A stretch of DNA of 64,000 nucleotides from SSSZ01 sp036732025 (GTDB lineage Bacteria > Pseudomonadota > Gammaproteobacteria > Burkholderiales > Rhodocyclaceae). The notes under the pieces are model-generated. The model ran no database searches. It was not told the origin of the DNA and saw nothing but the letters and a program-made list of their open reading frames with translations. Where the stretch lies: positions 46,855 to 110,854 of the forward strand of contig DAINDE010000006.1 in NCBI GenBank assembly GCA_036732025.1, written 5' to 3'. Positions 17,575 to 27,220 of the stretch are shown one piece after another; the stretch's first letter is position 1; each line of letters starts with the position of its first letter. The position numbers were made by a program, and so were the translations under genes.

Positions 17575-18446
17575 CAGAGCTTTCCTTGGGTTTGCAGATA
17601 TTCGCTGAAGGCCGCCCCCACCTCGTGGTGGCGCTGGCCGAAGACCACCGTGGCCTGCAGGTAGCCGAGCTTGGAGCCGCAGTCGTAACGGGTGCCGGCG
17701 TAGCGGTAGGCGAGCACCTGTTCCTCGGTGAGCAGTTGGGCAATGCCGTCGGTGAGCTGGATCTCGCCGCCGGAGCCTTTGCCGATGCGCTCCAGGTGGT
17801 GGAAGATGCGGGGCGTCAGGATGTAGCGTCCGACCACGCCGAGGGTGGAAGGCGCCTCCTCGGGCTTGGGCTTTTCGACGATGGCTTCGATGCGCTCCAG
17901 GCGCTCGGCCACCGCCGAGCTCTGGACGATGCCGTAGCTCTTGGTTTCCGCCCGGGGCACGTCCTGCACGCCGATGACGGAGCAGCGGTAGTAGTCGTAG
18001 GTGTCGGCCATCTGCTTGAGCACCGGCGGTTCGCCGTCGAGCAGGTCGTCGGCGAGCAGCACGGCGAAGGGCTCGTCGCCCACCACCGGCTTGGCGCAAA
18101 GCACGGCGTGCCCGAGGCCCAGGGGCTCGGCCTGGCGGATGTAGATGCAGTTGATGTCGCGGGGAATCATGCTGCGCACGAATTCCAGCATCTCCGTCTT
18201 GCCCCGGGCCTCCAGCTCCGTTTCCAGCTCGTAGGCCTTGTCGAAATGATCCTCGATGGCGCGCTTGGAGCGGCCGGTGACGAAGATCATGTCGGTGACC
18301 CCCGCCGCCACGGCCTCCTCGACGGCGTACTGGATCAGGGGCTTGTCCACGATGGGCAGCATTTCCTTGGGGCTGGCCTTGGTGGCCGGCAAAAAGCGCG
18401 TACCCATTCCGGCTACAGGAAACACAGCCTTCCTAACCTTTTTCAT
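17574..18446 (-). CDS. galU: UTP-glucose-1-phosphate uridylyltransferase
   Basis: Makes UDP-glucose for envelope polysaccharides. 290 aa, with the N-terminal nucleotidyltransferase signature VFPVAGMGTRFLPATKASPKEML, followed by DKPLIQYAVEEA, and VEKPKPEEAPSTLGVVGRYIL in the sugar-binding half. Overlaps ligA at ATGA and hpt by one base, within the smc-zipA-ligA-galU-hpt operon. Confidence 0.95.
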   Translation of the reverse strand: MKKVRKAVFPVAGMGTRFLPATKASPKEMLPIVDKPLIQYAVEEAVAAGVTDMIFVTGRSKRAIEDHFDKAYELETELEARGKTEMLEFVRSMIPRDINCIYIRQAEPLGLGHAVLCAKPVVGDEPFAVLLADDLLDGEPPVLKQMADTYDYYRCSVIGVQDVPRAETKSYGIVQSSAVAERLERIEAIVEKPKPEEAPSTLGVVGRYILTPRIFHHLERIGKGSGGEIQLTDGIAQLLTEEQVLAYRYAGTRYDCGSKLGYLQATVVFGQRHHEVGAAFSEYLQTQGKL

Positions 18447-20506
18447 TCTGCAACTCCCTCTTCGAGCAATCTCAACAATTCTGCCTCATCGATGACCGGC
18501 ACGCCCAGCTCCTGCGCCTTTTCCAGCTTTGAACCGGCCTCTTCGCCGGCCACCACGTAATCCGTTTTCTTCGACACCGAGCCCGCCACCTTGCCGCCGG
18601 CGGCCTCGATGCGGGCCTTGGCGTCGTCCCGCTTGAGGGTGGGCAGGGTGCCGGTGAGCACCAGGGTCTTGCCGACCAGGGGTTTGGGGCCGGCATCGGC
18701 CGGCTCGCCCTCGGGCCAGCTCACCCCGGCATTCTGCAGGCGGGAAATGACCTGCCGGTTATGGGCCTCGGCAAAGAAGGCGGCGATACTGGCAGCCACC
18801 ACCGGCCCCACGTCCGATACCGCTTGCAGGGCCTCCTCGCCAGCCCCCATCAGGGCCTCCAGGCTGCCGAAATGGCGGGCCAGGTCGCGGGCCGTGGCCT
18901 CCCCCACGTTGCGGATGCCGAGGGCGAAAATGAAGCGGGCCAGGCTGGTATGGCGGCTCTTGTCGATGGCCGCCACCAGGTTGGCGGCGGATTTTTCCCC
19001 CATGCGTTCCAGGCCGGCCAGGGTTTCCGCCGCCAGGCCGTAGAGGTCCGCCGGGGAATGGACCAGGTCGGCATCCACCAGTTGCTCCACCAGCCTGTCT
19101 CCCAGCCCTTCGATGTCCATGGCCCGGCGGGCGGCGAAATGCAGCAGGGCCTGCTTGCGCTGGGCGGGGCAATAGAGGCCGCCGGTGCAGCGGGCGATGG
19201 CCTCGTCGGCGGGCTTCTCGATGGCCGAGCCGCATTCCGGGCAGGCGGTCGGCATCTGAAACGGGGCGTACAGAGGCGCTTGATCGAACAGGTCAGCCCC
19301 CTGCCCCAGCGGCCGCTTCTCGGGCACGACGGCGACCACTTCCGGGATGACGTCGCCGGCCCGGCGCACGATGACGGTGTCGCCGACCCGCACGTCCTTG
19401 CGCCGCACCTCGTCCTCGTTGTGGAGCGTGGCGTTGGTGACGGTGACGCCGCCGACGAAGACCGGCTTCAGCCGCGCCACCGGCGTGATGGCGCCGGTGC
19501 GCCCGACCTGGACGTCGATGGCGACGACCTCGGTAGTGGCTTCCTCCGCCGGGAACTTGTGGGCGATGGCGAAGCGCGGGGCGCGGGAGACGAAGCCGAG
19601 GCGGTCCTGGAAGGCCAGGCGGTTGACCTTGTAGACCACGCCGTCGATGTCGTAGGGCAAGTCCGGCCGCTTGGCGCCGATCTCGGCGAAATAGCCGAGC
19701 AGCCCGGCGCAGCCGCGCACCACGCGGCGCTCCGGCGCCACCGGGAAGCCCCAGGCGGCCAGGATGTCCATCACCTCGGCGTGGCTGGCGGCCGGGAGGG
19801 ACTCCGCCCCGGCGCCGACGCCGTAGGCGAAGAAGGAGAGCGGCCGCCCGGCGGTGATGCGGGAATCAAGCTGGCGCAGGCTGCCGGCGGCGGCGTTGCG
19901 GGGGTTGGCGAATTCCTTGTCTCCCCGCTCCCGCTGGCGGGCGTTGAGCTTTTCGAAATCCCTGCGGAACAGCAGCACCTCGCCGCGTACCTCGATGAAC
20001 GCCGGCCAGCGGCTGCCGGACAGGCGCAGAGGAATGCAGCGCACGGTGCGCAGGTTGGGGGTGACGTCCTCACCGGTGGCGCCGTCGCCCCGGGTGGCGC
20101 CCCGGACGAACACGCCGTTCTCGTAGGTCAGGCTGATGGCCAGGCCGTCGAACTTGGGTTCCACGGCATATTCCACCTCCCCCGGGCTATCCAGGCCGTC
20201 CCGCACGCGCTGGTCGAAGGCGGCCACCTCGGCCTCCGCGAAGGCGTTGTTGAGAGAGAGCATGGGGACGCGGTGGGCGACCCCGGGGAACTCCTTGAGG
20301 GGCGGCGCCCCGACCCGCCGGGTCGGGGAATCCACCGTCGGCAGTTCGGGGTAGTCGGCCTCCAGGCCCTGCAGTTCGCGGAAGAGCTTGTCGTACTCGG
20401 CGTCGGGGATGGTCGGCGCGTCGAGGACGTAGTAGGCGTGGTTGTGCCGCTCGATTTCGGCGCGCAACCACGCCGCGCGGTCGGCGATGGCGGTGGGGAC
20501 GGCCAT
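18443..20506 (-). CDS. ligA: NAD+-dependent DNA ligase
   Basis: Essential replicative ligase, 687 aa. The adenylation lysine is K118 in AVEPKFDGLAIS. The OB fold, the Cys4 zinc finger (CPECG ... CTGGLYC, residues ~418-441), the HhH repeats (LERMGEKSAANLVAAID; GIRNVGEATARDLA) and a C-terminal BRCT domain (LVGKTLVLTGTLPTLKRDDAKARIEAAGGKV) are all present and complete. Lies 4 nt downstream of zipA, as in many proteobacteria. Confidence 0.97.
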   Translation of the reverse strand: MAVPTAIADRAAWLRAEIERHNHAYYVLDAPTIPDAEYDKLFRELQGLEADYPELPTVDSPTRRVGAPPLKEFPGVAHRVPMLSLNNAFAEAEVAAFDQRVRDGLDSPGEVEYAVEPKFDGLAISLTYENGVFVRGATRGDGATGEDVTPNLRTVRCIPLRLSGSRWPAFIEVRGEVLLFRRDFEKLNARQRERGDKEFANPRNAAAGSLRQLDSRITAGRPLSFFAYGVGAGAESLPAASHAEVMDILAAWGFPVAPERRVVRGCAGLLGYFAEIGAKRPDLPYDIDGVVYKVNRLAFQDRLGFVSRAPRFAIAHKFPAEEATTEVVAIDVQVGRTGAITPVARLKPVFVGGVTVTNATLHNEDEVRRKDVRVGDTVIVRRAGDVIPEVVAVVPEKRPLGQGADLFDQAPLYAPFQMPTACPECGSAIEKPADEAIARCTGGLYCPAQRKQALLHFAARRAMDIEGLGDRLVEQLVDADLVHSPADLYGLAAETLAGLERMGEKSAANLVAAIDKSRHTSLARFIFALGIRNVGEATARDLARHFGSLEALMGAGEEALQAVSDVGPVVAASIAAFFAEAHNRQVISRLQNAGVSWPEGEPADAGPKPLVGKTLVLTGTLPTLKRDDAKARIEAAGGKVAGSVSKKTDYVVAGEEAGSKLEKAQELGVPVIDEAELLRLLEEGVAE

Positions 20507-20510
20507 CGGG

Positions 20511-21692
20511 CTAACTGAAGAGGCGCAGTGCCTGCGGACTACCGGCCGGGATGCCGTAGGCCTCCATGGCGGCCTGGGGCTTCACCACGAAATCACGTTT
20601 GATGCGGTCCAGCTGGGCATCCGACAGGGGCTGGCGGTTGTCGTCCACCAGCACGCCCTGCAGGGTGTCGGCAAAGCGCTTGGCCAGTTCCGCCATCTGG
20701 TAGAAGACCCGTTCGCCGTGGTCGACCCGGGGAACGTCCAGGAGGAAGGTGATACCGTGGGTGGACAGGGTCTTGATGGCGTCCGGCGAGAAAGGCGTGC
20801 TTTCGAAGTTCTGCAGGCTGAACTGGGGGCGGCCAGCGTCGTCGTGGCGGGTGAACAGGCCGTCCACGCCGAGGGTCATGCCGGCGGCCTCGGCCAGGGC
20901 GCGAATCTTGGTGCCCGAGAAGGGCAGGCCCTGGCTGACCAGGTTGACGCCGATCTCCAGATCCACCTCGGCGGCAAAGCGATCGACTTCCATGGCCTGC
21001 TCGAGAACGCGGGTGGTGGGCATGTCGGCCACCGCCATGAGTTCCTCGGCAAGTTCCCGCATGGAGGCGGAAAAGACCGCCAGGTCCGCTTCGCTCAGGG
21101 GGCCGCGGCGGTCGGCGACCTGCAGGCCGACGCGCAGGCGGCGGTAGCCAAAGCCGGAATCCGGCGAGACCAGTTCCCAGTCCCGGGTGCGCTCGTTGAA
21201 GCCGACGATGTAGACCGGCTTGCTCACACGCAGCAGGTTGTCCCGCTGGGATTGCCAGATCTGCACCCCGGCCACCGGTTCCACCAGTTCCAGGGTGACG
21301 ATGAATTCCAGGCGCGGATCGAGGAGCGCCGCAGGCAGGTCCCCTGCCGGCACTTCCGGCATTTCCTCGTCGGCAACGGGCGCCGGCGGCACCTCGACGA
21401 CGGCGGATTCACCCGGTTCGGGCGCAGCCATGGTCACGGCGCCGGGCACCGGCTCCTCGGCCTCGCCCAGGGCAGGCTCAAGGCGCTCGGCCAGGACCGG
21501 CTCGGCCTTTTCCGGCGCTTCCTTGGCGCGGCGGCCGGAGGCATCGCCCCCCAGCAGCACGTCGCTGTGTTCCGATTTCAGCATGCGCTCGGCCAGCTTC
21601 TTCTGCTGGCGGGCCTGCCACTGGTTATAGGCGACGACGCCGACCACTGCCGCCGTGCCCAATCCGATCAATCCCAGTTGGAGTTCGGTCAT
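20511..21692 (-). CDS. zipA: Cell division protein ZipA
   Basis: Membrane tether of FtsZ at the septum. 393 aa: N-terminal transmembrane anchor (LGLIGLGTAAVVGVVAY), a basic stretch, a Glu/Pro/Ala-rich linker to ~residue 135, and a C-terminal FtsZ-binding ZipA_C domain (MPTTRVLEQAMEVDRFAAEVDLEIGVNLVSQ; GDPR-like DVPRVDHGERVFYQMAELAKRFA). The neighbours smc upstream and ligA downstream match the conserved smc-zipA-ligA order. Confidence 0.9.
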   Translation of the reverse strand: MTELQLGLIGLGTAAVVGVVAYNQWQARQQKKLAERMLKSEHSDVLLGGDASGRRAKEAPEKAEPVLAERLEPALGEAEEPVPGAVTMAAPEPGESAVVEVPPAPVADEEMPEVPAGDLPAALLDPRLEFIVTLELVEPVAGVQIWQSQRDNLLRVSKPVYIVGFNERTRDWELVSPDSGFGYRRLRVGLQVADRRGPLSEADLAVFSASMRELAEELMAVADMPTTRVLEQAMEVDRFAAEVDLEIGVNLVSQGLPFSGTKIRALAEAAGMTLGVDGLFTRHDDAGRPQFSLQNFESTPFSPDAIKTLSTHGITFLLDVPRVDHGERVFYQMAELAKRFADTLQGVLVDDNRQPLSDAQLDRIKRDFVVKPQAAMEAYGIPAGSPQALRLFS

Positions 21693-24600
21693 TTATGCCG
21701 CATCCCTCATCTTCAAGGCTTCTTCGATGTCCACTTCCACGACCCGGGAGACGCCGGATTCCTGCATGGTGACACCGACCAGTTGTTCTGCCATTTCCAT
21801 GGCGATTTTATTGTGACTGATGAATAAAAACTGCGTCTGGGCCGACATTTTCTGCACCATGCCGCAGAAGCGCTCGGTATTGGTGTCGTCCAGGGGCGCG
21901 TCCACCTCGTCCAGCAGACAGAAGGGCGCCGGGTTCAACTGGAACATGGAGAACACCAGGGCGATGGCGGTGAGCGCCTTTTCGCCGCCGGAGAGCAGGT
22001 GGATGGTGGAATTTTTCTTGCCTGGCGGCTGGGCGATGACCTGCACGCCGGCATCGAGGATTTCCTCGCCGGTCATCACCAGTTCCGCCCGGCCGCCGCC
22101 GAAAAGCTCCGGGAAGAGCCGGCCGAAATGGCCGTTCACCGTGTCGAAGGTCGATTGCAGGAGATCCCGGGTTTCCTTGTCGATGCGGCGGATGGCGTTT
22201 TCCAGGGTTTCCATGGCCTCGTTGAGGTCGGCCGACTGCGCATCCAGATAGCCCTTGCGCTCCCGGGCGGTTTCCAGTTCCTGCAGCGCGGCGAGGTTCA
22301 CGGCGCCCAGCTCGGCGATGGCGTTGGTCAGCCGGGTGATTTCCCCTTGCAGGGAGGGCGGCCGGGCATTGCCGAGTTCCGGCAGCAAGGCGTCCTCGTC
22401 GGCGCCGGCTTCCAGCAGTTGCATCGCCAGTTGCTCGGCGTTGAGGGAGGCGGCCTGCTCCTTGAGCTTCAAGTCGCCGATGCGTTCGCGCAGCGGCTCC
22501 AGCCCCTGCTCGATCTTGAGGCGCTGCTCTTCCAGGCCGCGCAGGGCGTTGGTGGCGCTCTCCAGGGCGTCGCGCCGGGCGGCCAGGGCCTTTTCCTTCT
22601 CCTGGCGGGCTTCCAGGGCAGCCTGGAGCTGGCCTTCCATGACGTCCGGCGGCACCGCCTCCACCTGCGCGGCGCACTGGCGGCGGTCGGCCTCGATGCG
22701 GTTCAGCTCCCGCTGTGCCGTCGCCTGCTGGGCGAAAATGTCCTGCAACTTGCCCTCGCATTCGCGCAGGGAGAACTGGGCCTCGCGCAGAGCCCGGTCG
22801 AGGTCGGAATTGCGCTCCCGCTCGGCGCGCACCGCCCGTTCGCACTCGTCCAGCCGGGACTGGGCGCCAGTCACCAGGACACGGATGCGGGCAAGGCCGT
22901 CGTGGATTTCGGCGATGCGCTCGTCGGCGGCCATCTCCCGCTCCCGCTCGCCCTCCTCCTCGGCGGCCAGTTCGGCAAGCTGGTCGGCGATACGCTCCTT
23001 CTGTTCCTTGTAGCGCTCGATGGCCTGGCTCAGCTTGAGCACTTCCACCTGCACGGCATGGACGCGCTGCTGGCGGTCGGCCACGTATTGCCGGATTTCG
23101 CCCATTTCCTCCTGCTTGTCCTTGACCTGCTCATCGTAGAGGGCGAGCTGTTCGCGTACCGACTCCGCCTGCTCCTCGGCCTGGGCGACGCACTCGGCCA
23201 GGGCCTCGATCTCCCGCTGGCGTTCCAGCAGGCCGTGCTCGCCGCGGTCCGGGGCGAAGAAGGTGACGCTGACCCGGGTAACGAGGTCGCCGCCCTGGGT
23301 GACGATCTCCTCCCCCGCCTGCAGCGCTTCACGGCGAGCCAGGGCGGTGGCCAGGGTATCGGCGGTGCGCACCGGCCCCAGCCAGTCGGCGAGGACGGCG
23401 CGGAGCTTGGCATCGTCGCAGCGTACCCGGGCGGCCAGGGTGCCCTCGGCCGCCGGCTGGTCGCCGCCGCCATCGTCGGCCAGCACCACGGCAAGGCGCG
23501 CCTCGGGCCGGTCGTGCAGCCATTCGTCCAGTTTGCCGGGGTCGTCGCAGGCGATGGCGGAAAGGCGCTCCCGCAGCACCGCTTCGACGGCGTCCTCCCA
23601 GCCGGCGTCGACGTGGATCTTCTGCCACAGGGGCGGCGCACTCTCCAGGCCGTGGCGGCGCAACCATTCCGGCAGCTTTCCGGCAGCCTGGGTCTTGGCC
23701 TGCATCTGCTCCAGGGCGGCGCGGCGGGCCTGGCCGGCGGCCAGTTCGCGCTCGATGCGCTGCAACTCGCCCTGGGCTTCCCGGCAGCGGGCCTCCAGTT
23801 GCGGCATTTCCTGCTGCAACTGCTCCAGGTGGTCCTGGTCGCCGGCCAGCTCTTCCCGCAGCAGGGACAGCTCCTCTTCCTTTTCCGCCAGCCCCAGTTC
23901 GTCCGGCTCCTCGCCGCCGCTTTCCTCCCGCAGCCGTTCCCGGCGCTGGGCGATGGACTGCAGGGCACGCTGGGCGTGGGCCTTGTTGGTCTGCTCCACT
24001 TCCAGCTTCTGTTCACCGTTGGCGGAACGGGTGCGCAGGCGCTGCAATTCCTCCAGGGCGTGGGCATGGTCTTCTTCCACCTGCGGGGCGATGTTCATCT
24101 GCTGGTGCAGGCGCTCCTCGGCCTCTTCGACCCGCAGGCGGGTCACCTCCAGCAGCTCTTCCCACTTGAGGCGGTCTTCGGCGAGCTTTTCCGCCGTCTC
24201 GCTCCAATGGGCCAGTTCGCCTTCCAGTTGCACCAGGCGGGCTTCCAGCTGGCTGCGGGATTCGCGGCGATGGCGGATTTCCGCCTCCAGCCGGGCCACC
24301 TCGGCGTTGGCGGCGTACATGTCGCTCTGGGCCTGGTGCAGGGCGTCGCCGGCGGCGAAATGGGCCTCCCGGGTTTCCTCGGCGCGGGCTTCGGTTTCGC
24401 GCAGGGCGGCGCTCTGGGCTTCCAGCTCGGTGATGGCCCGCTCCACCTCCAGGGCCACCCGCTGGCGTTCGGCCTCGGCCTCCCGCTTGCGGACCAGCCA
24501 CAGGACCTGCTGCTTTTTCGTCAGGCTGTCGTTGAAGGCGTGGTACTGGCGGGCGACTTCGGCCTGGGCCTCCAGCTTTTCCATCTGGGCGCCCAGTTCG

Positions 24601-25196
24601 AGGCGGATGTCTTCGACCCGCAGCAGGTTTTCCCGGGTGTCTTCAAGGCGCCCCTCGGTTTCCTTGCGCCGCTCCTTGTAGCGGGTGACGCCGGCCGCCT
24701 CTTCCAGGAAGACCCGCAGGTCGTCGGGCTTGGCCTCGATGATGCGTGAGATCATGCCCTGGCCGATGATGGCGTAGGCCCGCGGCCCCAGGCCGGTGCC
24801 GAGGAAGAGGTCGGTGATGTCCTTGCGCCGGACCTTGAGGTTGTTGATGAAGTAGTCCGACTGGCCCTGCCGGGTCAGGACGCGCTTCACCGACAGCTCG
24901 GCGTACTGGGACCACTGGCCGAGGGCACGGCCCAGGGAATTGTCGAAAATCAGCTCCACCGAGGCCCGGGACACCGGCTTGCGGTTGGAGGAGCCGTTGA
25001 AGATGACGTCCTGCATGGACTCTCCACGCAGTTCCGAAGCCTTGGACTCGCCCAGCACCCAGCGCACGGCGTCCATGATGTTGGATTTGCCGCAGCCGTT
25101 GGGGCCGACGACCCCCACCAGTTGCCCGGGCAGGGCCACCGCGGTGGGATCGACGAAGGACTTGAAGCCGGCGAGTTTGAGCTTGGTCAGGCGCAT
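21693..25196 (-). CDS. smc: Chromosome segregation protein SMC
   Basis: Condensin ATPase of 1167 aa. Walker A GPNGCGKSN near residue 32, two long Glu/Arg-rich coiled coils (~170-500 and ~670-1000), a hinge (~510-660, with VDAGWEDAVEAVLRERLSAIA), and the C-terminal signature LLSGGEKALTAIALVFSMF with Walker B CLLDEVDAPLDDTN. The ATG at 25196 begins at the canonical MRLTKLKLAGFKSFVDPT; the upstream in-frame extension is non-conserved. First gene of the seven-gene minus-strand operon. Confidence 0.96.
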   Translation of the reverse strand: MRLTKLKLAGFKSFVDPTAVALPGQLVGVVGPNGCGKSNIMDAVRWVLGESKASELRGESMQDVIFNGSSNRKPVSRASVELIFDNSLGRALGQWSQYAELSVKRVLTRQGQSDYFINNLKVRRKDITDLFLGTGLGPRAYAIIGQGMISRIIEAKPDDLRVFLEEAAGVTRYKERRKETEGRLEDTRENLLRVEDIRLELGAQMEKLEAQAEVARQYHAFNDSLTKKQQVLWLVRKREAEAERQRVALEVERAITELEAQSAALRETEARAEETREAHFAAGDALHQAQSDMYAANAEVARLEAEIRHRRESRSQLEARLVQLEGELAHWSETAEKLAEDRLKWEELLEVTRLRVEEAEERLHQQMNIAPQVEEDHAHALEELQRLRTRSANGEQKLEVEQTNKAHAQRALQSIAQRRERLREESGGEEPDELGLAEKEEELSLLREELAGDQDHLEQLQQEMPQLEARCREAQGELQRIERELAAGQARRAALEQMQAKTQAAGKLPEWLRRHGLESAPPLWQKIHVDAGWEDAVEAVLRERLSAIACDDPGKLDEWLHDRPEARLAVVLADDGGGDQPAAEGTLAARVRCDDAKLRAVLADWLGPVRTADTLATALARREALQAGEEIVTQGGDLVTRVSVTFFAPDRGEHGLLERQREIEALAECVAQAEEQAESVREQLALYDEQVKDKQEEMGEIRQYVADRQQRVHAVQVEVLKLSQAIERYKEQKERIADQLAELAAEEEGEREREMAADERIAEIHDGLARIRVLVTGAQSRLDECERAVRAERERNSDLDRALREAQFSLRECEGKLQDIFAQQATAQRELNRIEADRRQCAAQVEAVPPDVMEGQLQAALEARQEKEKALAARRDALESATNALRGLEEQRLKIEQGLEPLRERIGDLKLKEQAASLNAEQLAMQLLEAGADEDALLPELGNARPPSLQGEITRLTNAIAELGAVNLAALQELETARERKGYLDAQSADLNEAMETLENAIRRIDKETRDLLQSTFDTVNGHFGRLFPELFGGGRAELVMTGEEILDAGVQVIAQPPGKKNSTIHLLSGGEKALTAIALVFSMFQLNPAPFCLLDEVDAPLDDTNTERFCGMVQKMSAQTQFLFISHNKIAMEMAEQLVGVTMQESGVSRVVEVDIEEALKMRDAA

Positions 25197-25253
25197 GGGG
25201 CATCCCGGCCGACAGGCGTGGCCCGGGTGCGGGCCGGTCGGTGGCGGGGGCCG

Positions 25254-25259
25254 TATAAT
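25254..25259 (+). promoter_or_regulatory. Possible -10 element for the deaminase gene
   Basis: A perfect TATAAT lies on the plus strand in the 181-bp gap between the divergent smc and deaminase genes. The matching -35 region (GC-rich) is poor, so the assignment is tentative. Nothing else is evident in this gap. Confidence 0.3.
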
Positions 25260-25377
25260 AGCATCCGCTCCATTCATCCAAGATATCGTCCGGCAAGGTT
25301 GCCGCCGGCTGGGGCGACAGGGCCTGAAGAACGGCGTTGTAAGCTCACGTTAAACTTTAATTGTTTTACGCAAGCAA

Positions 25378-25848
25378 TTGAATAACGATGAAATATTTCT
25401 GAGGCGCGCCATCGATCTGGCGACCGAGAGCGTCGCCCGCCAGGGCGGCCCCTTCGGCGCCGTGGTGGTATTCGAGGGCCGTATCGTCGGCGAGGGGGGC
25501 AATCGCGTCGTCCCCGCCAACGACCCCACGGCCCACGCCGAAATGGAAGCCATCCGTGCCGCCGGCGCCGCTCTCGGCCGCTTCCACCTCACCGGCTGCG
25601 TGCTGTATGCCTCCAGCGAGCCCTGCCCCATGTGCCTGGCGGCCGCCTACTGGGCCCGCGTCGACCGCATCGTCTTCGCCAACAGCCGGGCAGAGGCCGC
25701 CGCCATCGGCTTCTGCGACGACGACCTCTATTGCGAACTGGCCTTGCCCCACGCCAAGCGCAGCGTGCCCATCGCCCACCTGCCGCTGGCGGGGGCCGAC
25801 GAACCCCTCAAGCGCTGGCGTGATTCGCCGGACAAGGTTCCCTACTAG
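25378..25848 (+). CDS. CMP/dCMP-type nucleoside deaminase (guanine-deaminase-like)
   Basis: 156-aa zinc deaminase of the GuaD/TadA family. Zinc ligands and catalytic Glu in THAEMEAIRAA and SSEPCPMCLAAAYWA; the ending DEPLKRWRDSPDKVPY resembles bacterial guanine deaminases and nucleoside deaminases rather than TadA. There is no in-frame ATG: the best start is TTG at 25378 (an ATT lies 18 nt upstream). The nearby AT-rich leader (~25350-25390) lacks a clear Shine-Dalgarno. Guanine is the likely substrate, by similarity only. Confidence 0.8.
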   Translation: MNNDEIFLRRAIDLATESVARQGGPFGAVVVFEGRIVGEGGNRVVPANDPTAHAEMEAIRAAGAALGRFHLTGCVLYASSEPCPMCLAAAYWARVDRIVFANSRAEAAAIGFCDDDLYCELALPHAKRSVPIAHLPLAGADEPLKRWRDSPDKVPY

Positions 25849-25984
25849 GGCGCACGGTAACCGACGGGACTGCCTCGCTTGCTGTGAACACGCCCTAGGC
25901 CAGCTCCGGGCAATACGATTTGCATATGCCGCCGCAGGCACTACCATTCGGTGGGTACGCCCCCAACCGAAGAGGAGTCTCATC

Positions 25985-27136
25985 ATGGCCGAAAAAATCG
26001 TGTTCTGCGCCGACGGCACCTGGAACAGCCCGGACAAGGACGACAACGACGACCGCATGCCGGACTGGACCAATGTCTACAAACTATTCCTCGCCCTCGA
26101 CGGCAGCCTCGCCGCCGACAGCGTCCGCGAGGCCGACGAGCAGGAGAAGCAACTCCTCGCGGGCGGCAAGGTCCGCCAGGCCGCCAAGTACATCCACGGC
26201 GTTGGCGACTCCCGCAATCCCATCGTCAAGCTCCTCGGGGGCGCCTTCGGTGCCGGCGTCATTGCCCGCATCGTACGGGGCTACACCTTCATTTCCCGCA
26301 ATTACGAACCCGGGGCGAAGATTTATATCACCGGTTTTTCCCGCGGCGCCTACACCGCCCGGGCCCTGGCCGGCCTCGTCGCTTCCCAGGGGCTGCTCGC
26401 TCCGCACCTCACCGCCGACAAGGAACTGGCCTACCGGCGCGGCGCGGCCGCCTGGTTCCGCTATCGACAGGCCGGCCTGGCCCGTCGCAAGTCCTGGCTC
26501 GCCAAGCTCACCGACGTGGTGGCCCCCGACCTGCCGGCCTTCGTTTCCGGGGATTCCCTCAAGCCCGGCGACCTGATCCCGGATGTCCCCGTCGCCGCCG
26601 TCGGCGTGTGGGACACGGTGGGCGCCCTCGGTCTACCCGCCTACACTCTCGGCAAGGACCGCATCGACGCCTTCCGTTTCGCCGACACCCGTTTGAGCGA
26701 CAAGGTCGGCCGTGGCTTCCACGCCATCGCCCTCGACGAGCGGCGGGCGGATTTCGCGCCCACCCTGTGGGACGCGGCGCCAAATGTGGAACAGATGCTC
26801 TTCCCCGGCGCCCACGCCGACGTGGGCGGGGGCTATCCGGCGGTCGGGCGCGAATCGGAACTCTCCGACGGTGCCCTGGCATGGATGGTCGACAGGCTCG
26901 CGGGCGAAGGGGTGCTGTTTGCCGCCAAGCCACCCTACATCCCCCACGCCGACGCCAGCGGAACCGCCCATCGCCCGTGGAACAAGCTGCCCTTCAAGGC
27001 GATGCCCAAGGCGACCCGCAGATTCCCGCCCATTCCCGAGCACCCCTCCATCGCCCAGCGGATGCAGGCGTCCCCCGTCCTCGCCGATCCGGAGGACCGG
27101 ATGCCAGGACCCTACACACCGGAAAACAGACCTTAA
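25985..27136 (+). CDS. DUF2235 alpha/beta-hydrolase (Tle/phospholipase-like)
   Basis: 383-aa cytosolic-looking protein with the DUF2235 signature: VFCADGTWNSPD at the N-terminus, nucleophile elbow ITGFSRGAYTARALAGLV (residue ~120), VGVWDTVGALGLP (~205) and FPGAHADVGGGYP (~275) supplying the acidic and His residues. DUF2235 includes type VI secretion lipase effectors (Tle1-like), but no VgrG, PAAR or immunity gene is nearby and there is no signal peptide. ATG 25985 has GAGGAG 8 nt upstream. Stands alone between the deaminase and dapC. Confidence 0.8.
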   Translation: MAEKIVFCADGTWNSPDKDDNDDRMPDWTNVYKLFLALDGSLAADSVREADEQEKQLLAGGKVRQAAKYIHGVGDSRNPIVKLLGGAFGAGVIARIVRGYTFISRNYEPGAKIYITGFSRGAYTARALAGLVASQGLLAPHLTADKELAYRRGAAAWFRYRQAGLARRKSWLAKLTDVVAPDLPAFVSGDSLKPGDLIPDVPVAAVGVWDTVGALGLPAYTLGKDRIDAFRFADTRLSDKVGRGFHAIALDERRADFAPTLWDAAPNVEQMLFPGAHADVGGGYPAVGRESELSDGALAWMVDRLAGEGVLFAAKPPYIPHADASGTAHRPWNKLPFKAMPKATRRFPPIPEHPSIAQRMQASPVLADPEDRMPGPYTPENRP

Positions 27137-27220
27137 CGCCTACTGCGGCGGGTCCAAAAGCATGATCGGTCGACGCTTTTCGGTGATAATCGCCGTTTGC
27201 CCAATCAATATCGAAGTAAC

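Noticed and set aside
18761..20518. 585-codon plus-strand frame
   Set aside because: Antisense shadow of ligA with Gly/His-rich composition and no motif.
21999..24749. A 916-codon open frame on the plus strand
   Set aside because: It is antisense to smc and arises from GC-rich codon structure; the Leu/Gln/His-rich translation has no domain.
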